From Lates calcarifer (Eukaryota; Chordata; Actinopteri; Centropomidae): a stretch of 64,000 bases of DNA. A program made the translations under genes and the position numbers. The stretch lies in contig NC_066852.1 of assembly GCF_001640805.2 (NCBI RefSeq), positions 8,664,194 to 8,728,193 of the forward strand. Direction: 5' to 3'. The notes under the pieces were generated by a model. That model was not told the origin of the DNA and searched no databases. It worked only from the letters and a program-made list of their open reading frames with translations. Of the stretch, positions 35,001 to 47,704 are shown in pieces. The stretch's first letter is position 1. Each line of letters begins with the position of its first letter.

Positions 35001-37051
35001 TGTAGTCATCCTGCTCCTGATACAAATAGTGTAATGTGTTGAAAAAAAAAAAGCCTGTGTGGGGGAGTTTGCCTTTGTAGAAAGCACCAGTGTTTGGCGT
35101 GTGATGTATATTTGAAGTCGCTGTGGCAGTGGTGCTGATAAGCGAGTCAGTAGACGTCAGGCTTCTGTCTGTTGGGCTTCATCTCCTCCTGCTCTGCGCT
35201 GTAAAGCAGAGTGTCAGCTGGGGCATTACCATAGGCTGACCTTTGCCGCTACACTCCCCACTGCACAGTTTTCTGACATTCAGGGGCGCTGTGGGGGAGG
35301 CAGGAAGGGGGTGAGCCGTTGGCCTGTTGGCTGTTTTTTGCCTGTAGTGTGTTGATGTGTGTGTTCTCATAACAAATGAACTGACAGTTTATGTTGATGT
35401 TTTTGTGTTTTTTTGTTTTTTTTCCCCCACAGCATTTCATTCTCCTGCCACCGTTTTGCTTTTGAAACCCCTAGCAAAGACACTGTTGTATTTGATATTT
35501 AGTTTTCCTCCACCCCAAACCTGCCTGTTGTCAAAGAGATTGCTGTTATCTTTGTGTGAAATCTTGGCACCCTGATAAATGAGAGAGGGCTGGAAATCTT
35601 GCCTGCTGACATCAAGGCGCTATGTACCTAAAATCCTTCCAAGGCCGAGGGAAAAGAATAACATATCAGGCCAATTAAAGTTAATGCATGGTGACACGCT
35701 GAATCGAGGGCAGGGATTGCTGCCATATGGCGGTCCAGGCTGTAAATCAGAAAGCAGGGGAAAGGGAGAAGGATGAGAGGAGTGGGAGGCTGGGCAACAG
35801 AAAGGGTGACGCAGCATCAGCGGCACAAAACACCCCCAAAATCCTCAGATCTGTTTCAAGACTGCTGCTCCGCCACCCACCAGTCTCCCCCCTCTCTCTA
35901 CCCTTTTCTCCTTTCCTCTCCCTCGCCCCCCGCTGCCCTGCCCCTGCAGCACCCTAAGGTGCAACGCTCTCAGGTATCTGTGTAGAACTGGCAGCTTCAT
36001 TAAGGCTTGTTTTTTCTCCTCTCACTGGGAGGATTTAAATGAGCTGTCATCCTGACCTTTTTGAGCTCCTGCTTTTTAAAGCGAGTTCAGGCACCCCACC
36101 ACCCCAAACCTGCCACCCGTCTTTCTCTCTTTCCACCTTTCTCTCTTGCTTTGTCACTCTTTCCTCCACTTGTCTCTTCTCCCCGCAGGGGGGGAAGACA
36201 CTTTTAAGCCATCACCCTGCGGCAGACAGGCATGCCAAGGTTGTTTTGTGGGTAATTGCCTCTCTCATAGACGCTGTTTGTCTGTGCACACTTGCCGCCC
36301 TCTTCTGATGCCACACAGCAAAAGGGGAGGGCGCGGACTCTGTAGACTTAATTTGCTCCCTGACTGTTCTTCAGTGCTGATTAAGCAAGCATCTGTGGTG
36401 TTTTGAATACAGCAGTAAGCCAAGTGGAGCATGGCTAACGTTTTCTCCCTCTCTATTACATCAGGTTATTGCACAAAGTGGCAGGCATTTATTGGAGCTG
36501 TAGCCCTGTTTATTCATTTCTTTTCCACCACATCCTGAGCCGGCTCCATTGTTTAATGTCCCCAAAATAAAGGCCTCTTTGAGGTCTAGAGGACTGCAGT
36601 ATCGATCAGAGACTCACTAACTTGTCAGCTCCAGGCATCTTGAGTGTGTTCTTTTCGAGTGTACAGGAGTCATTAATTTCCTCCGCCAAGGTCTGGTAGA
36701 GACGGAGAGGTAAAGTGCAGGTAGCAGGGTCCAACTAGCTGACTAACATGCAGGGCGAGGAGGAGGAGGAGGGACTGAGTCGATTTAAAGCTGCTAGCCC
36801 CTCAGGCCCAGTCTGCTAGTTTTACTTCAGCTGTTTGATGTTTAATTGAAGTTGTTATTGGCATCAAATGTCACCTTACCTGATGCTCCAGGTGTGAATC
36901 AGTTTCTAATTGAAAGGTAACTATGTCTCCCTCAGCCCGGTGCCTCCAGGGATCGGCCACAGAGTTCTATTAGTCCGGACCCAGCCACTGTATCGCCACG
37001 CACCATGTGCTGCCTTGCAGTTATGTCTGACTGCTGACCCCCACCCCCCCA

Positions 37052-37102
37052 CCTCTCTCTCTCTCCCTCCCTCTCCCTCTCCCTCTCTCTCTCCCTCTGC
37101 AG
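37052..37102 (+). promoter_or_regulatory. fam222b: Microsatellite-derived 3' splice site of the first fam222b coding exon
   Basis: Forty-seven pyrimidines in a row (CT/CCCT repeats, 37052-37098) run directly into GCAG, so a simple repeat serves as the polypyrimidine tract for the exon that carries the start codon. Confidence 0.7.
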
Positions 37103-37148
37103 TGTGAGGAGAAGTGTGTGTCCCATGTTGCATTAGTGTCTGTGTGAA

Positions 37149-37254
37149 ATGCTGGCCTGTCTCCCGGGGCCAGGTGACCTCCCCCTCCAGCTTCTCCCCC
37201 ACACGCAGATGAACACTGGACTTCAGAAATGTAAGTACGGATCTCAGCACGTAC

Positions 37255-37296
<42 letters not shown>

Positions 37297-40200
37297 TTAA
37301 CTTCCACCACCATCCCACACAATAAACCAAGCTGTTACAATTCTGCTGCCCGCCCCACGTCAGATCCCGATGCCAGCCCTGGCCTGGTTCTCTTCTGCAG
37401 CTCTGTGTTAAAACCAGAAAGAGAGAAAGAATATTTTTGTGCTCCAGGACCATAGATCTGTCTTCAAGGGAAATTAGGATGAACTGTGCCATTAATTTGC
37501 TGATGAACAGCAAACTAGCTCCCTTCCTCCCTCTCTCCCTCCCTCCCTCCCTCCCCTAAAGATCTGTCTGCCACCAGAGTGTGGTCCAGTATGCTTACTA
37601 CAACACTACTGCCACATTCTCATGTTAGATCTGACCGTCTCAGTTACTTTTCACCATCAGGAAGATGTCACTTACTGTCAGACTCACAGACAGATTGTGG
37701 CTGAATGCTTTTGCCCTGATGATCTTGTAATGTGAGTGAGTTTAAGATGCAATCTGCTGCCCGGGTTTAACAGCAGACTAGTCAGAGCTGGCCCAGTTAA
37801 TTCAATGTGTTAAAATTTTACAACTCAACTGCTGACAAACTTGGACTCTTCAGGCTGTGAGGGGCAGCAGCACAAATGGAGAGTTGAAGTCAGCAATCAG
37901 TCACGAGAACTGAGACTAATTGGCTCTGGAGGACATTAATGTATGACAAGATGATGAATGGGAGTAGCAATATAAGTCAGTATTATTGTCTTTCTGTTGT
38001 ACCTGTTGTCTTTTCAGCCTGAACACATTTAAACTGACATTTCACAGTTTTTAAAAGTGCACATTATCATTTATTGCTTTTTATATACATTCAAATTCAT
38101 GTATTCGTATGTTTTGTAACGATAGATATATATTGCTTCAATGATGCCTGCGTATATTCACACTTTATTGTATTGGCAAGCTTTTTAGATGTGCACAAAA
38201 GATCAATCACCTCCCAAACATTGATTATTTCCCATCCAGTTGGTCAGCTTTGTTTGTTTGATCAGTAAAAGTCTGTCTCCTTCTCCTCTTGCCTGTTCCT
38301 CTCTGAGAAGAAACTCAGCCCCAGCCTGACCCATTTCTGCAGCAATTTTTTTTTGTAAAATGCTCCAGCTCATCAAGACTGTAATTTCAGAATCACAGTA
38401 ATCAGCCAACCCCCAGGAGATCAGTGAGCGTGAGGGAGTCTGCTAAGTGCCAGCGTCTGTTGCCTCACTCAGGCAGGCTTGTGACATGGTGCAGCCATCA
38501 GCTAGACTGTTTCTCTGCTCTTCCTTTATGTGACACACTAAGACACATCAGAGCACAAAGCACAACTGGAGTTCAATTGGTTTTTCTGTCCAACACTGTA
38601 ATCCATTTCTGTGATGGAGCGTGCTTCCCACTGCATGGCCGTTCCTAGAGGTATAATTTCAATCATTTTTTTTTTTTATTCTCGTAATTTTTTCATAATA
38701 CTTTTCCTTTTCATCTGCTCTTCAAAGTACTATTAACAGACATGGTGTTACATCAAAAGCCACAGAGCTGTATTTCATTTAGACTAAATCATTTTTATCA
38801 AAGTACCTCAGGAAAAAGGGAACACAAAAAAATCTGCACATTCTCAGGTTGCCGCCCTTGCGTGCCTGCAGGTTGTGCAGCTGTCATGTTTTGAGGCATT
38901 AGTTCCCTGTGCACTGCCACACAGCCAGAGCAAGGCCTGAGCCCTCAAGTAACACTGCTGTCTCGCTCCCGGCTATTCACAGGACTCATTGTCTCTCCAG
39001 AGCCCTGTCGTTTACCCAGCACGGAAGATAATTTGACAGTTTAACGCCATATGAGATGTGCTTGGCTGCTCTTAGGTTAAATTCATAGACTAGTTGTCAC
39101 TTGAAATCTTTAGTCAATACTCTGTACTCTCTAGTTCCCACAAAAAAAGATACTGGAGAGATGGAGAGGTGGTTTACATAATTAGCTTTGATTTGTGTTC
39201 TCATTCACTTATCCTTGACCTCTATCCTTTCAGCTACTCAGCGTGCTCTACTGCTAAGTCTTGTGTTACAGAATCTTGTCTTTTGACCCCACCCCCCCCA
39301 CCCCCATTTTCTAAGCGCTCCAGATCGCCGTCTTTCCTGCGGGTGAATCTGTGCATAGCAGAGTCATTTAAAGTTACGAGCTTGCAGGTTGCTGTCAGAG
39401 GCAAGGCCAGAGCAGCTGCTCTATTTATCATCAGGGAGTGACTGTGAACAGACGATGGTTGTGAAATGTAATGGCTATCGGAGGAGTAGATCAGGTACAG
39501 TAAGAGACAGTGGGTCATGAAGAAAACGGCTCATCCCCCAGGCAGGATGACTCAAGTGTCAGGAAGTGGCCCTTGGTCCTCAGTTCTTATAGGCAGAACA
39601 AACAGTGAGTGCAGCTGGACCACTTGGCTCATTTTCACATTTCAGTCCCTACTGAGATCAAAAGCAACCGTCTTTTCTTCCTCTGCATAATATTTTTCAT
39701 TTTTCAAAGGTCTTGCAATGTTGATCTATCAGCATGTGGGATGCTCTGTTCAAAAGTCTGCAAAAGTGTAAGGAGGTTTCTTCATGTGAGAAACCAAAAT
39801 CATGTCTAATTTGACACCGAAGCTTCAGACCTAATTTCCTGCTCTTGTGTGAAAATTGCAGTTTACAGCAGCATGAGCCCCTGCCCCCTGCTGCTTAAAC
39901 CTTGTTCAATGAAAACAGTAGTTTGAATAAAAGAAACCCTAATTAGTGCCTGCTGACTGTGCACTTGTGTTCTAGCTAGCTAGCTAGCAGCGGGGTAATT
40001 AACGCATGGCCAGACTGGCCTCTTTCCCCCATTTCCCTCTCTGGGAACGTGCTTAGCTGGAGATCTGAGAGATGATACGCTTGTAGCCACCAGCAGCCGC
40101 CTACAAACTTCACTCAGATCCTCATTAACCCTCCCTTGATGCTTTAAGCTCTTCAACTAATCCAGGTTTCAGGTTAAGGTTGAAACGCTAATAAGCTACA

Positions 40201-43200
40201 CTTGCTTACTAGAACACATAATAAACAGCTGCCAGGACCCTTGAACAGATGTAAACTGCAAGAGGTTGATTTTATCCACCGTTAGGGGAAACTACTCTAA
40301 ACAATAATTTACCAATTTCATTACACATTTTACAGCAGTTCTGTTAAACTCTGTCTGATTTGCTTTTTTCCCCCCAAAAAATGCCCACCTAAGCTTTGTT
40401 AACAATGTATAATCCCTTTTCCAACTTAATGGATTGGTCAGTTTCCAGACATAGACATTGCTTTCTTTGCTATTTGCCCAAGTCTTACAACTTAAGTATA
40501 AAACTCATTATACAAGTGCCGGTGGCAAAGAAATAACACTGTTCCCAGTCACATGCCTGCTGCTGTTTTTCTTGCTTTAAGTGAATGCCATTTTTCTGTC
40601 TATCTTTAAAATAACACATTGTTTAATTTCCTGCAAATACCAACATAGGCCTAAACACACATTTATATTAATTTATCAGTCATGTCATGTATTAAATTAA
40701 ACATATACATCGTGTTATCATCTCATTTTACACTAAACAAAGCCTGGTCATTTTTATTAGAAGGCAACTCTTCATCTCAGTCTTGCAGAGGTAAATCTGT
40801 CATTTGAACAGTTGGTGAAATAAGGTGTTAATCATTCGAGTCTGACCCCAAATTCAAAATCTGTGCAGAAACCAAAAGTATTTTTTTTCTCATTTGAAGC
40901 TGTTAAAGTGTTTTGATCAGTCAGTTTTGTGTGCTTATATTAATTACCCCCAGTGTACCCCTCCATGTCAGCTCAGTGTGTGTGTGTGTGTGTGTGTGTG
41001 TTCAGTGTGTATGTACCCTGATATCCTCCAGACAGATTGTCTGACACAAAGCTCTGACAGATGATGTTACATATAAAGTCACTGTGTTTTTTAACATTCA
41101 TTCATGCTGTCCACAATCCCGATTTCATCCAGAAGATCTCATTCCGATGATAAAAGATGTTTTATTCATTGCAACAGCTGATGGTACTCTCTTCCCACCT
41201 ACTCAGAAACCCTTTCTAGAGCTGCACTGACATGAGGTTTTGACAACAGTTGCAGAGGCTGTGCCAGAATCTTACAAGCACTAAATATATCTTGAATACT
41301 GATAGCAAACAAGTTGCCTTTATGTGTAGTTTTATTGCGTTTTATAGCTTAAGTGGTATGTATTGAATAGTAAATATAAACCACTGATACTGTGCTGGAT
41401 AATTGTTAAAATCAAACCACCTTTGTATTTATTTTGTCGGTCTCTGTGTCACTATATGGAACATAATTTCCATCGAGGTCATTAATCATCACCTGTGTTT
41501 GACAGGTGAAGTCCATTCTCAGCATGTCTGTGCGCCTGTGTGTAAGTGTTCATTTATCTGTGTTTGCTTACCCTGGCATTTATTCATCGACAGACATTAG
41601 GCCTCGGTGATGGCGGGTGTCGAGCTCCAGCTCCTTGGCCCAGACCCCTGCATTAATGAGGCTGCCATCAGCAGGCTGAACACTTAGTCACAGCAGCCCC
41701 CCTGTGTGCCGCCCCATACCGGCCCCGCACATCGCTGCCCATTGTTTCCTGTTCACAAATAAAGCGGGAATTAATTAGCCAGTTGGCACAACTCTCTGTG
41801 CCACCGTGTCAGCGCTCACAGTTCAGCTCCGTCCCTCATCCCTCAAGCCCAGTCCGCCTTCTGTGAGACTGAGCATAACAGCCACGGCCGCATGAAACTG
41901 CAGACCTCTGCCAGCAATTCAGACATTTCAAGTTACTGCTCACTCAACAGCAGAGAGAAGTAGCTGTAATGACGACATCTATTTTACCTGAACTGAAAAT
42001 ACCCCTCCTTGCAGCTTATGAAAGAGGAAGTTAAATGCAGCTGAGGAACTCGTTTTCCCTGCACTCTCTCATGTCCATCAGTCCAATAGTTGTGGTGTAA
42101 GTGGGTCAGAGTGGCGGGGCTGAGGTGATAGGGACAGCGAGATGGAGGAAAGCAGTGAGACGAGCCTGTCGTTCTCTAAAACGATTATCACTGACTTTTA
42201 TTGTGTAAGTGAAGTGAGTGGAAGCGAGCGCACGAAACGCACAGTCACATCTACCCAGGCTGAAAACGGGTACATAATGTACAAAATACTGACACATTAG
42301 CCAACACCTGCATTTTAAACAGGCTCATGAATGAGACACACCATCGTGCTCACACATGCACAAACACATAATCATGTTCACATTGTCACTTTGACATTGT
42401 TAAATTTAACCACAGTGCTTAGCAGGTATAACAAATGTCTGCGAGCTGAGGCCTGGGAGGTGTTCCCGCAGATCAGAGACGCTGCTGCTGTGTCTGATTA
42501 CTTGTCTGCTGTCATGGAGCTCTGCTCTCTGCGTCTATCTCTTTCTTTCCCTCTCCCCAAAGCAGCCACAGGGGACCATCACTGCCTCGCTCACTCTTTG
42601 TTTATGTTGTGAGTCAGTAGCAAGCAGCGCAGCCCCCCCTCAGCTGCATACTTATTGTTTGCCCGGATGCTGCGTCAATTAAGGCCACTAAAAGCTCCTG
42701 ACCTCAAAGTCACAGGCGTGACCACAAAATTGGATTTTAGACTGGGGATGTGTCGGCCCCAGTAGTTCAGCCAAGAATGAGATCGGAAATCTCTCTCTCT
42801 TCGGCCTCATGAGATGGGAGCTATGAGGGTTTTAGAAGAAAAACAGTGAGGTATGGAATATGAGAGCACTGTTGAAATCAGGTTCCTCTCAGCTGCTCAG
42901 ATTACAACTGATGAGCTCTTTTGTGGCTTTTACTCTTCTACCTGGATTGTTATCTCTCTCATTGTGCCTTCCTTTTTACCCATTCTCTTCATCTCCCCCA
43001 CTCTGCCCTCTCTTGATTTCTGTCTCTGTCTTTACCTCTGACCTGTTCTGTCCTTCACCCTAGGGGACACCACACAAAGGATGAGATCCGCTCCATTTCC
43101 AACCCCTGCAGAATTGGATGCATATGCTAAGAAGGTTGCCAACAACCCCCTCACCATCAAGATCTTCCCCAACAGCGTCAAGGTCCCCCAGCGAAACCAC

Positions 43201-44778
43201 GTGCGCCGTACAGTCAACGGGCTGGATACGTCAGGCCAGCGCTACAGCCCTTACCCCTCGTCTCAGGCCAGTGCCAAGACAGGCCTCCTCGCCATCGTCA
43301 AGGTGCCCACGGTCAAAGGCATCCTGAAAGATTTTGACGGCAGCCGGGCTCGCTTGCACCCTGAAATCATCATGAACCCCCCCACTGGACCCTACCAAGT
43401 GGCTTCGACCAGCACTTTAAACCACCACCCACCTCTGCCAAACCTCCCCCGGTCACAGCAAAGCTTACCCCTCCAACCACAGGACCCACCTCAGACTCTA
43501 CAGATGCCCCTCCCTCAGCACCAGGGCCACACCCAGAGCCTCAGACACCCTCCCCCCATGGCCCAGCACCCTCAGGGCCCATCCAGACTTCAGACTCTGT
43601 CTCAGCACCCAGCCCTTGGCCACCCACAGGGGCCCCCTACTGTCATGCTTCAGCAGCAGCACCTTCAGCAGCAGCCGCCCCCTGGCCTGCAGGGGGGCAG
43701 GAAGCTGCAAGATGGCGACGCACCACCTAATGTTACCGTTTCTACCTCAACCATTCCACTCTCAATGGCTGCTGGGCTGCACCAGGGCCGCCAGGCCGAC
43801 CTGAGCACCATTGTGCATCAGATAAACCAGTTCTGCCAAGCTCGAGCCCAAGGTGCAGGAGCCACCTCCATGTGCGAGGGCCAGATCGCCAACCCCAGCC
43901 CCATCAGTCGCAATCTGCTTATCAGCGCCTGCTCCAGGGTCTCCATGCACAGCAACCCCGCCACCCCCGGCTTCCCCCCACCCAACTGCATCATTGGCCC
44001 TCAAGAGAAAGCCACGGCTCTGGTGGGAACTCACCCTCCACCCAGCGTGGCTGTTATGAACCACTTGCCTTCCAGCCACACTGATCTCAAGCAGCAACAC
44101 CACTTGCAGCAGCATCTGCATCCACAACAGAATCAGCAGCAACAGCAGATACAACATAATACACAGCAGCAGAAGATGCGCTCTTGGAATCAGCACCAGT
44201 TGGCTCATGTACCCCACATTCAGAATGGTGGGACCCACCTCTGCAAGCAGCCTTCCAGGGACCCCGCCTTCCATTTTAAGGGCATGGGCTACCCTGCAGA
44301 GGTGTGTGTGGGTCAGCCTTACACACTGAAACCTCCCGTAGAGAGGCCCACCCCCTCTCCCCCTGTCAACAACAACGGCATGCCCGGTCCCATGGCCCAC
44401 TACCCTAATGGTCACTACTTCCAGTCCCACATTTGGAACAGCAGCATCCTACCCACACCCAACAGTGACAGCTCTGGGTCTCAGGACGTAGCCATGCCAT
44501 TCCACGGTGCGGGCCCAGGGGGGTGCACCACATTAGACTGTGGGCCCCCCGGGGCTCCCCATTACAGGCTAGGAGCGAGCTCCTCCTCCACCTCCTCCTC
44601 CGCCCAGACTACTCTGATGCAAACGGCAGATTACTTGGGTGGGGACTTCCAGACGCCCTACTTCCGCGATCAGAATCTAGGGTTGATGGGCAAGATGCAC
44701 AGGCCTACTCTGAGCAGGGTAGGTCCAGAGGTTGGGGATGGCAGAACCGCTCTCATCCAGCACCCAGGGTACAGATAA
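37149..44778 (+). CDS. fam222b: FAM222B protein, two coding exons, 598 aa
   Basis: The coding parts are 37149-37230 and 43064-44778, and they sum to 1797 nt ending in TAA. The short exon starts MLACLPGPGD and ends with the first base of a Trp codon before GTAAGT. The second exon completes the Trp and reads DTTQRMRSAPFPTPAELDAY, matching human FAM222B across the splice. The conserved N-terminal block (AYAKKVANNPLTIKIFPNSV, HVRRTVNGLDTSGQRYSPYP) is followed by a long disordered region rich in Pro, Gln and His, including a polyQ-like stretch near residues 380-400. A second conserved block (CEGQIANPSPISR) comes next, and the C-terminus is IQHPGYR. Human has 562 residues. The family's molecular role is poorly known. 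A start at the internal ATG at 43081 is possible but loses the conserved first 33 residues. Confidence 0.96.
37253..37294 (+). repeat. (CA)n microsatellite just after the fam222b donor
   Basis: The CA repeat begins 22 bases downstream of the 5' splice site at 37231. Confidence 0.95.
40976..41001 (+). repeat. (GT)13 microsatellite
   Basis: A near-perfect GT run in fam222b intron 2. Confidence 0.9.
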
Positions 44779-46767
44779 GCTATGGCCTTGTCTACACAAC
44801 AGTTATCAAACCCCTTTGTTTAGTCTTAAGAAAGGAAACACATGAATAAAATAAGTTGATAACTTAAACAAATGACCGCTAATGTTAAAGAGGGTAAATT
44901 AATATATTTAATGAAGAACAGTATTTTTTTGTTCTTTTTTTAATAAATCTTGCAAGTGATCAATTGCTACCTTTATTTTTGTTAATGAGTGCATTTACCT
45001 GGCACTTTAGGGAACTTTTTCATGTGCGTGTGTGTACATGTCTGTACTGTGTGTGTCATTCCCTGCTCCCAACTCTATCATACTCATCTATCTGTGTGCC
45101 TGGATCTTAACAGATCCTGTGTAATTTCAACTTCAGACTTATCAGTAAAGTTTTCTTCTGCATGTAAGAATGACGATAAACAGATCCCTACTAAAAAAAA
45201 ACTACCTGGATGTTTTTTACAGGGTCTTGTCAGGAAGTTTGTGTTTTACTAGACAAGCAACTAATTTTCTTTTCGCTCAAATCTCATAGTAAAGTCAAGA
45301 TTAAACACATTCATTAGGACATTAGGGAGTAATGATCTTGTCTCAATGCAAAGCTATCAAACACTGGAGACTACAAAGTACAGCTTGTGGTATGCACATG
45401 TACACAGAGGTTTTGTTCTTTTTAAATGTACTTATTTATTTGTATAATAGGATATTCGAGATTGATTCCTCTCTGTCAGTTAAGGAAGCATGTAATCAAG
45501 TTGTTTGTACATAGTAAACATCCAGCAGGGAGCAAATATGTTAAAAAGGTGATGCTCCATTCTGCTTAAAATGCTGCAACGAATTCAGGTGTTCAAAAAA
45601 AAAAAGAAAAAAAAAAAGACTTTTTGTCAATGCCAGGAAGGTTTGGCAACAAGATTGTGAAATGTTAAGTGCAGAAGACGTCATGAAAGCTCAACTCTCA
45701 TACCTTAAAATGGCCAAAGTCTGGTTAACAAGGACACACTGTTATGAAGATGTACCATTTTTGTTTTCCTTTCCTTTTCAGATCGTTTTTGTAACCATGA
45801 CAAATGTATTACTTGAATGTTGAGATTATTTGTTTTGCAGGTATTGAAGGGGGGTGGGTTAGTTACAAGGACAAAACTCTGGAGTAGAAGAAATAATAGT
45901 GTTACTAATGTCATGTAGAATCTAACTACGAGTCTAACCAGAGTTTTGATCCTGACAGCAGGAACTTAAGTGAATTAAGTTACGTGTAGTTGCTACTGAT
46001 TCTGATGTGAAGTCTGCCTGAAAAGACCAAATTGATCACTTGCAAGATCACTTGGAGGTAAACAAAACTGACTTTTAAGTTTAAAGTGAAACAGCAAATG
46101 CATTGTTTATTTTATTGTACACTGGCTTACCTACTAGACTACTGTAACTTTAAAATTTAATGATTGTGTGTGAATGTTGCCTGCTGATGTGGGTAGAGTT
46201 CAGGGTGTGTGAGTGTGTGTGTGTGTGTGTGTGTGTATAAACACAATGACGCCCATGTTTTGTTCACCTAACTCCCTAACAGCCCTTAAAAAGCCTTAAG
46301 TGTTTGGTCCTTGGACTTTCCTTTGCAAATGAGCATGGTTTTAATGAAAACCCCAAACAATAAGGAAAAAGAGGATGGTAAGGATACACAGAAACAGCAT
46401 TTTTTTTTTCCCAATCTTTTTATTTTAATGAAGTTTTGTTGAATAGACAGGCAATTCCTTAGAAATTCTTTATTATGGAAAGCAAGAAAAGGAGTAATAT
46501 TTTGTAATTATATATTTTAGCAATGTGTAGTTACAGAGCTGTAACTTTTTTTCCAAGTTTCAAAGCTTCAGTTTGCAGTTGTGATTATTTATAATACTTG
46601 ATTTGCTTGTTATTTAAATTTTATTTTCTCCTTTGTTTCTTGTACTATTGCTGTGAAATGGAAGAAGGTCCATAAGCCTTTCTTTTGTGTCATTCTGTAC
46701 GACAGATAAGAGGCAAGAGCGTGAGAGTTGTGCTACTCTTTTTGTAATATTGTAATAATAAAATAAA
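44779..46767 (+). other. fam222b: fam222b 3' UTR with polyadenylation signals
   Basis: About 2 kb of AT-rich sequence follows the stop. Two overlapping AATAAA hexamers at 46757-46767 are the best end signal. Earlier AATAAA copies near 44843 and 44941 could give short forms. A Pumilio-type TGTACATA lies at 45506-45513, and a (GT)n run at 46213-46236. Confidence 0.65.
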
Positions 46768-47704
46768 GTTCTAATTTATGCTTTGAATTGAGTCTTAAAT
46801 GTAGTTTGGATCATCTGCAACACTGTTGTACATGTCTGAGCTAACAACAGGCAACTTAACTGCAGTTTTCTTCTGCTCCCTTCATTCCCCATGAGCTTAG
46901 ATACAGTAACTTAACTATTGTCATCCTGACTGTTCAGGTAGGTTTCTATTCACACACCTGTTTCTCACATAATCAGCCTAACAAGTGGCTGAACGGCTCA
47001 AAAGGCCCGTCTGAACCACATAGAATTTGTACTACAACAGCTAGTGCTGAAGGTGGTGATTGTTGCACCAATTGCTGTGCTTTCATGCCATTTATCCGAG
47101 CCTGCCTCCGCCAAATAGAAACAGGAAGAGGAGTAGACAAAGCAAGCTGTGAAATCCGCAGGAGTATCTGGCTGCAGTAGATTTAGCTTGTCTGGCTGTG
47201 ATGAAAATGGGAGCCGTATAAAGGGCACACAGTGGGAAGCCAGGATCAGCACCTTCATGATCACTATTCCTCCATGAGGGATTTTGAGCGATGCCATAGG
47301 TGCCGGCGGGTTATGGCCTTTTTGCAGAGAGGATGTGCATCCTGTTCAGGTGGTGGCAGAAACAGCATGCGCAGATTAAATGCTTTATGTATTTTAAAAG
47401 CACGGCTCCCTTGGTATTTAAGCAGCACTTGTTGCAGCATTCAGCATTGATAAATTCTACTTTTTAACACCATTATGTCAGTCCGATAAAACATCTACAC
47501 CATCTTCCTCATCCCTGCTCATGTCAGTAAAATATTGCCTCAGAGATTATATTCAAAATAAAGCTGACACTTGAGTATCAGTCAGTCAAAAAGACAGTGC
47601 ATCCATTTGGCAGTTACATTTCTTGGGGAACTGAAACTGAATACTATGTTTGAATGCCTCATTGATCGGGTCACTCGGGCTGAGTGAAGCTCTCTGTTGT
47701 CTCT
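46768..47704. other. Gap between convergent fam222b and trpv1
   Basis: This stretch holds no supported ORF. No minus-strand AATAAA (TTTATT on +) was seen between 46800 and 47700. The nearest ones are at about 46417 and 46461, inside the fam222b 3' UTR, so the trpv1 transcript may overlap it. Confidence 0.4.

Larger units (their letters stand above)
17842..37102 (+). other. fam222b: fam222b intron 1 (19 kb)
   Basis: No other gene was recognised on either strand. The intron carries many microsatellites, listed separately, and one dispersed repeat at 31551-32010. Long stretches between them (for example 21.9-22.5, 25.2-25.6, 27.7-28.0, 32.3-33.2 and 34.4-35.0 kb) are free of obvious repeats and would be the places to look for conserved enhancers. 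Confidence 0.5.
37231..43063 (+). other. fam222b: fam222b intron 2 (5.8 kb)
   Basis: No gene was recognised on either strand. It contains a CCCT-type pyrimidine repeat at about 37525-37555, (TAGC)4 near 39975, and (GT)13 at 40976-41001. The rest is AT-rich, unassigned sequence. Confidence 0.5.

Noticed and set aside
43762..44430. 222-codon minus-strand ORF
   Set aside because: It is antisense to the FAM222B coding exon, and its openness is a by-product of the Pro/Gln/His-rich codons.
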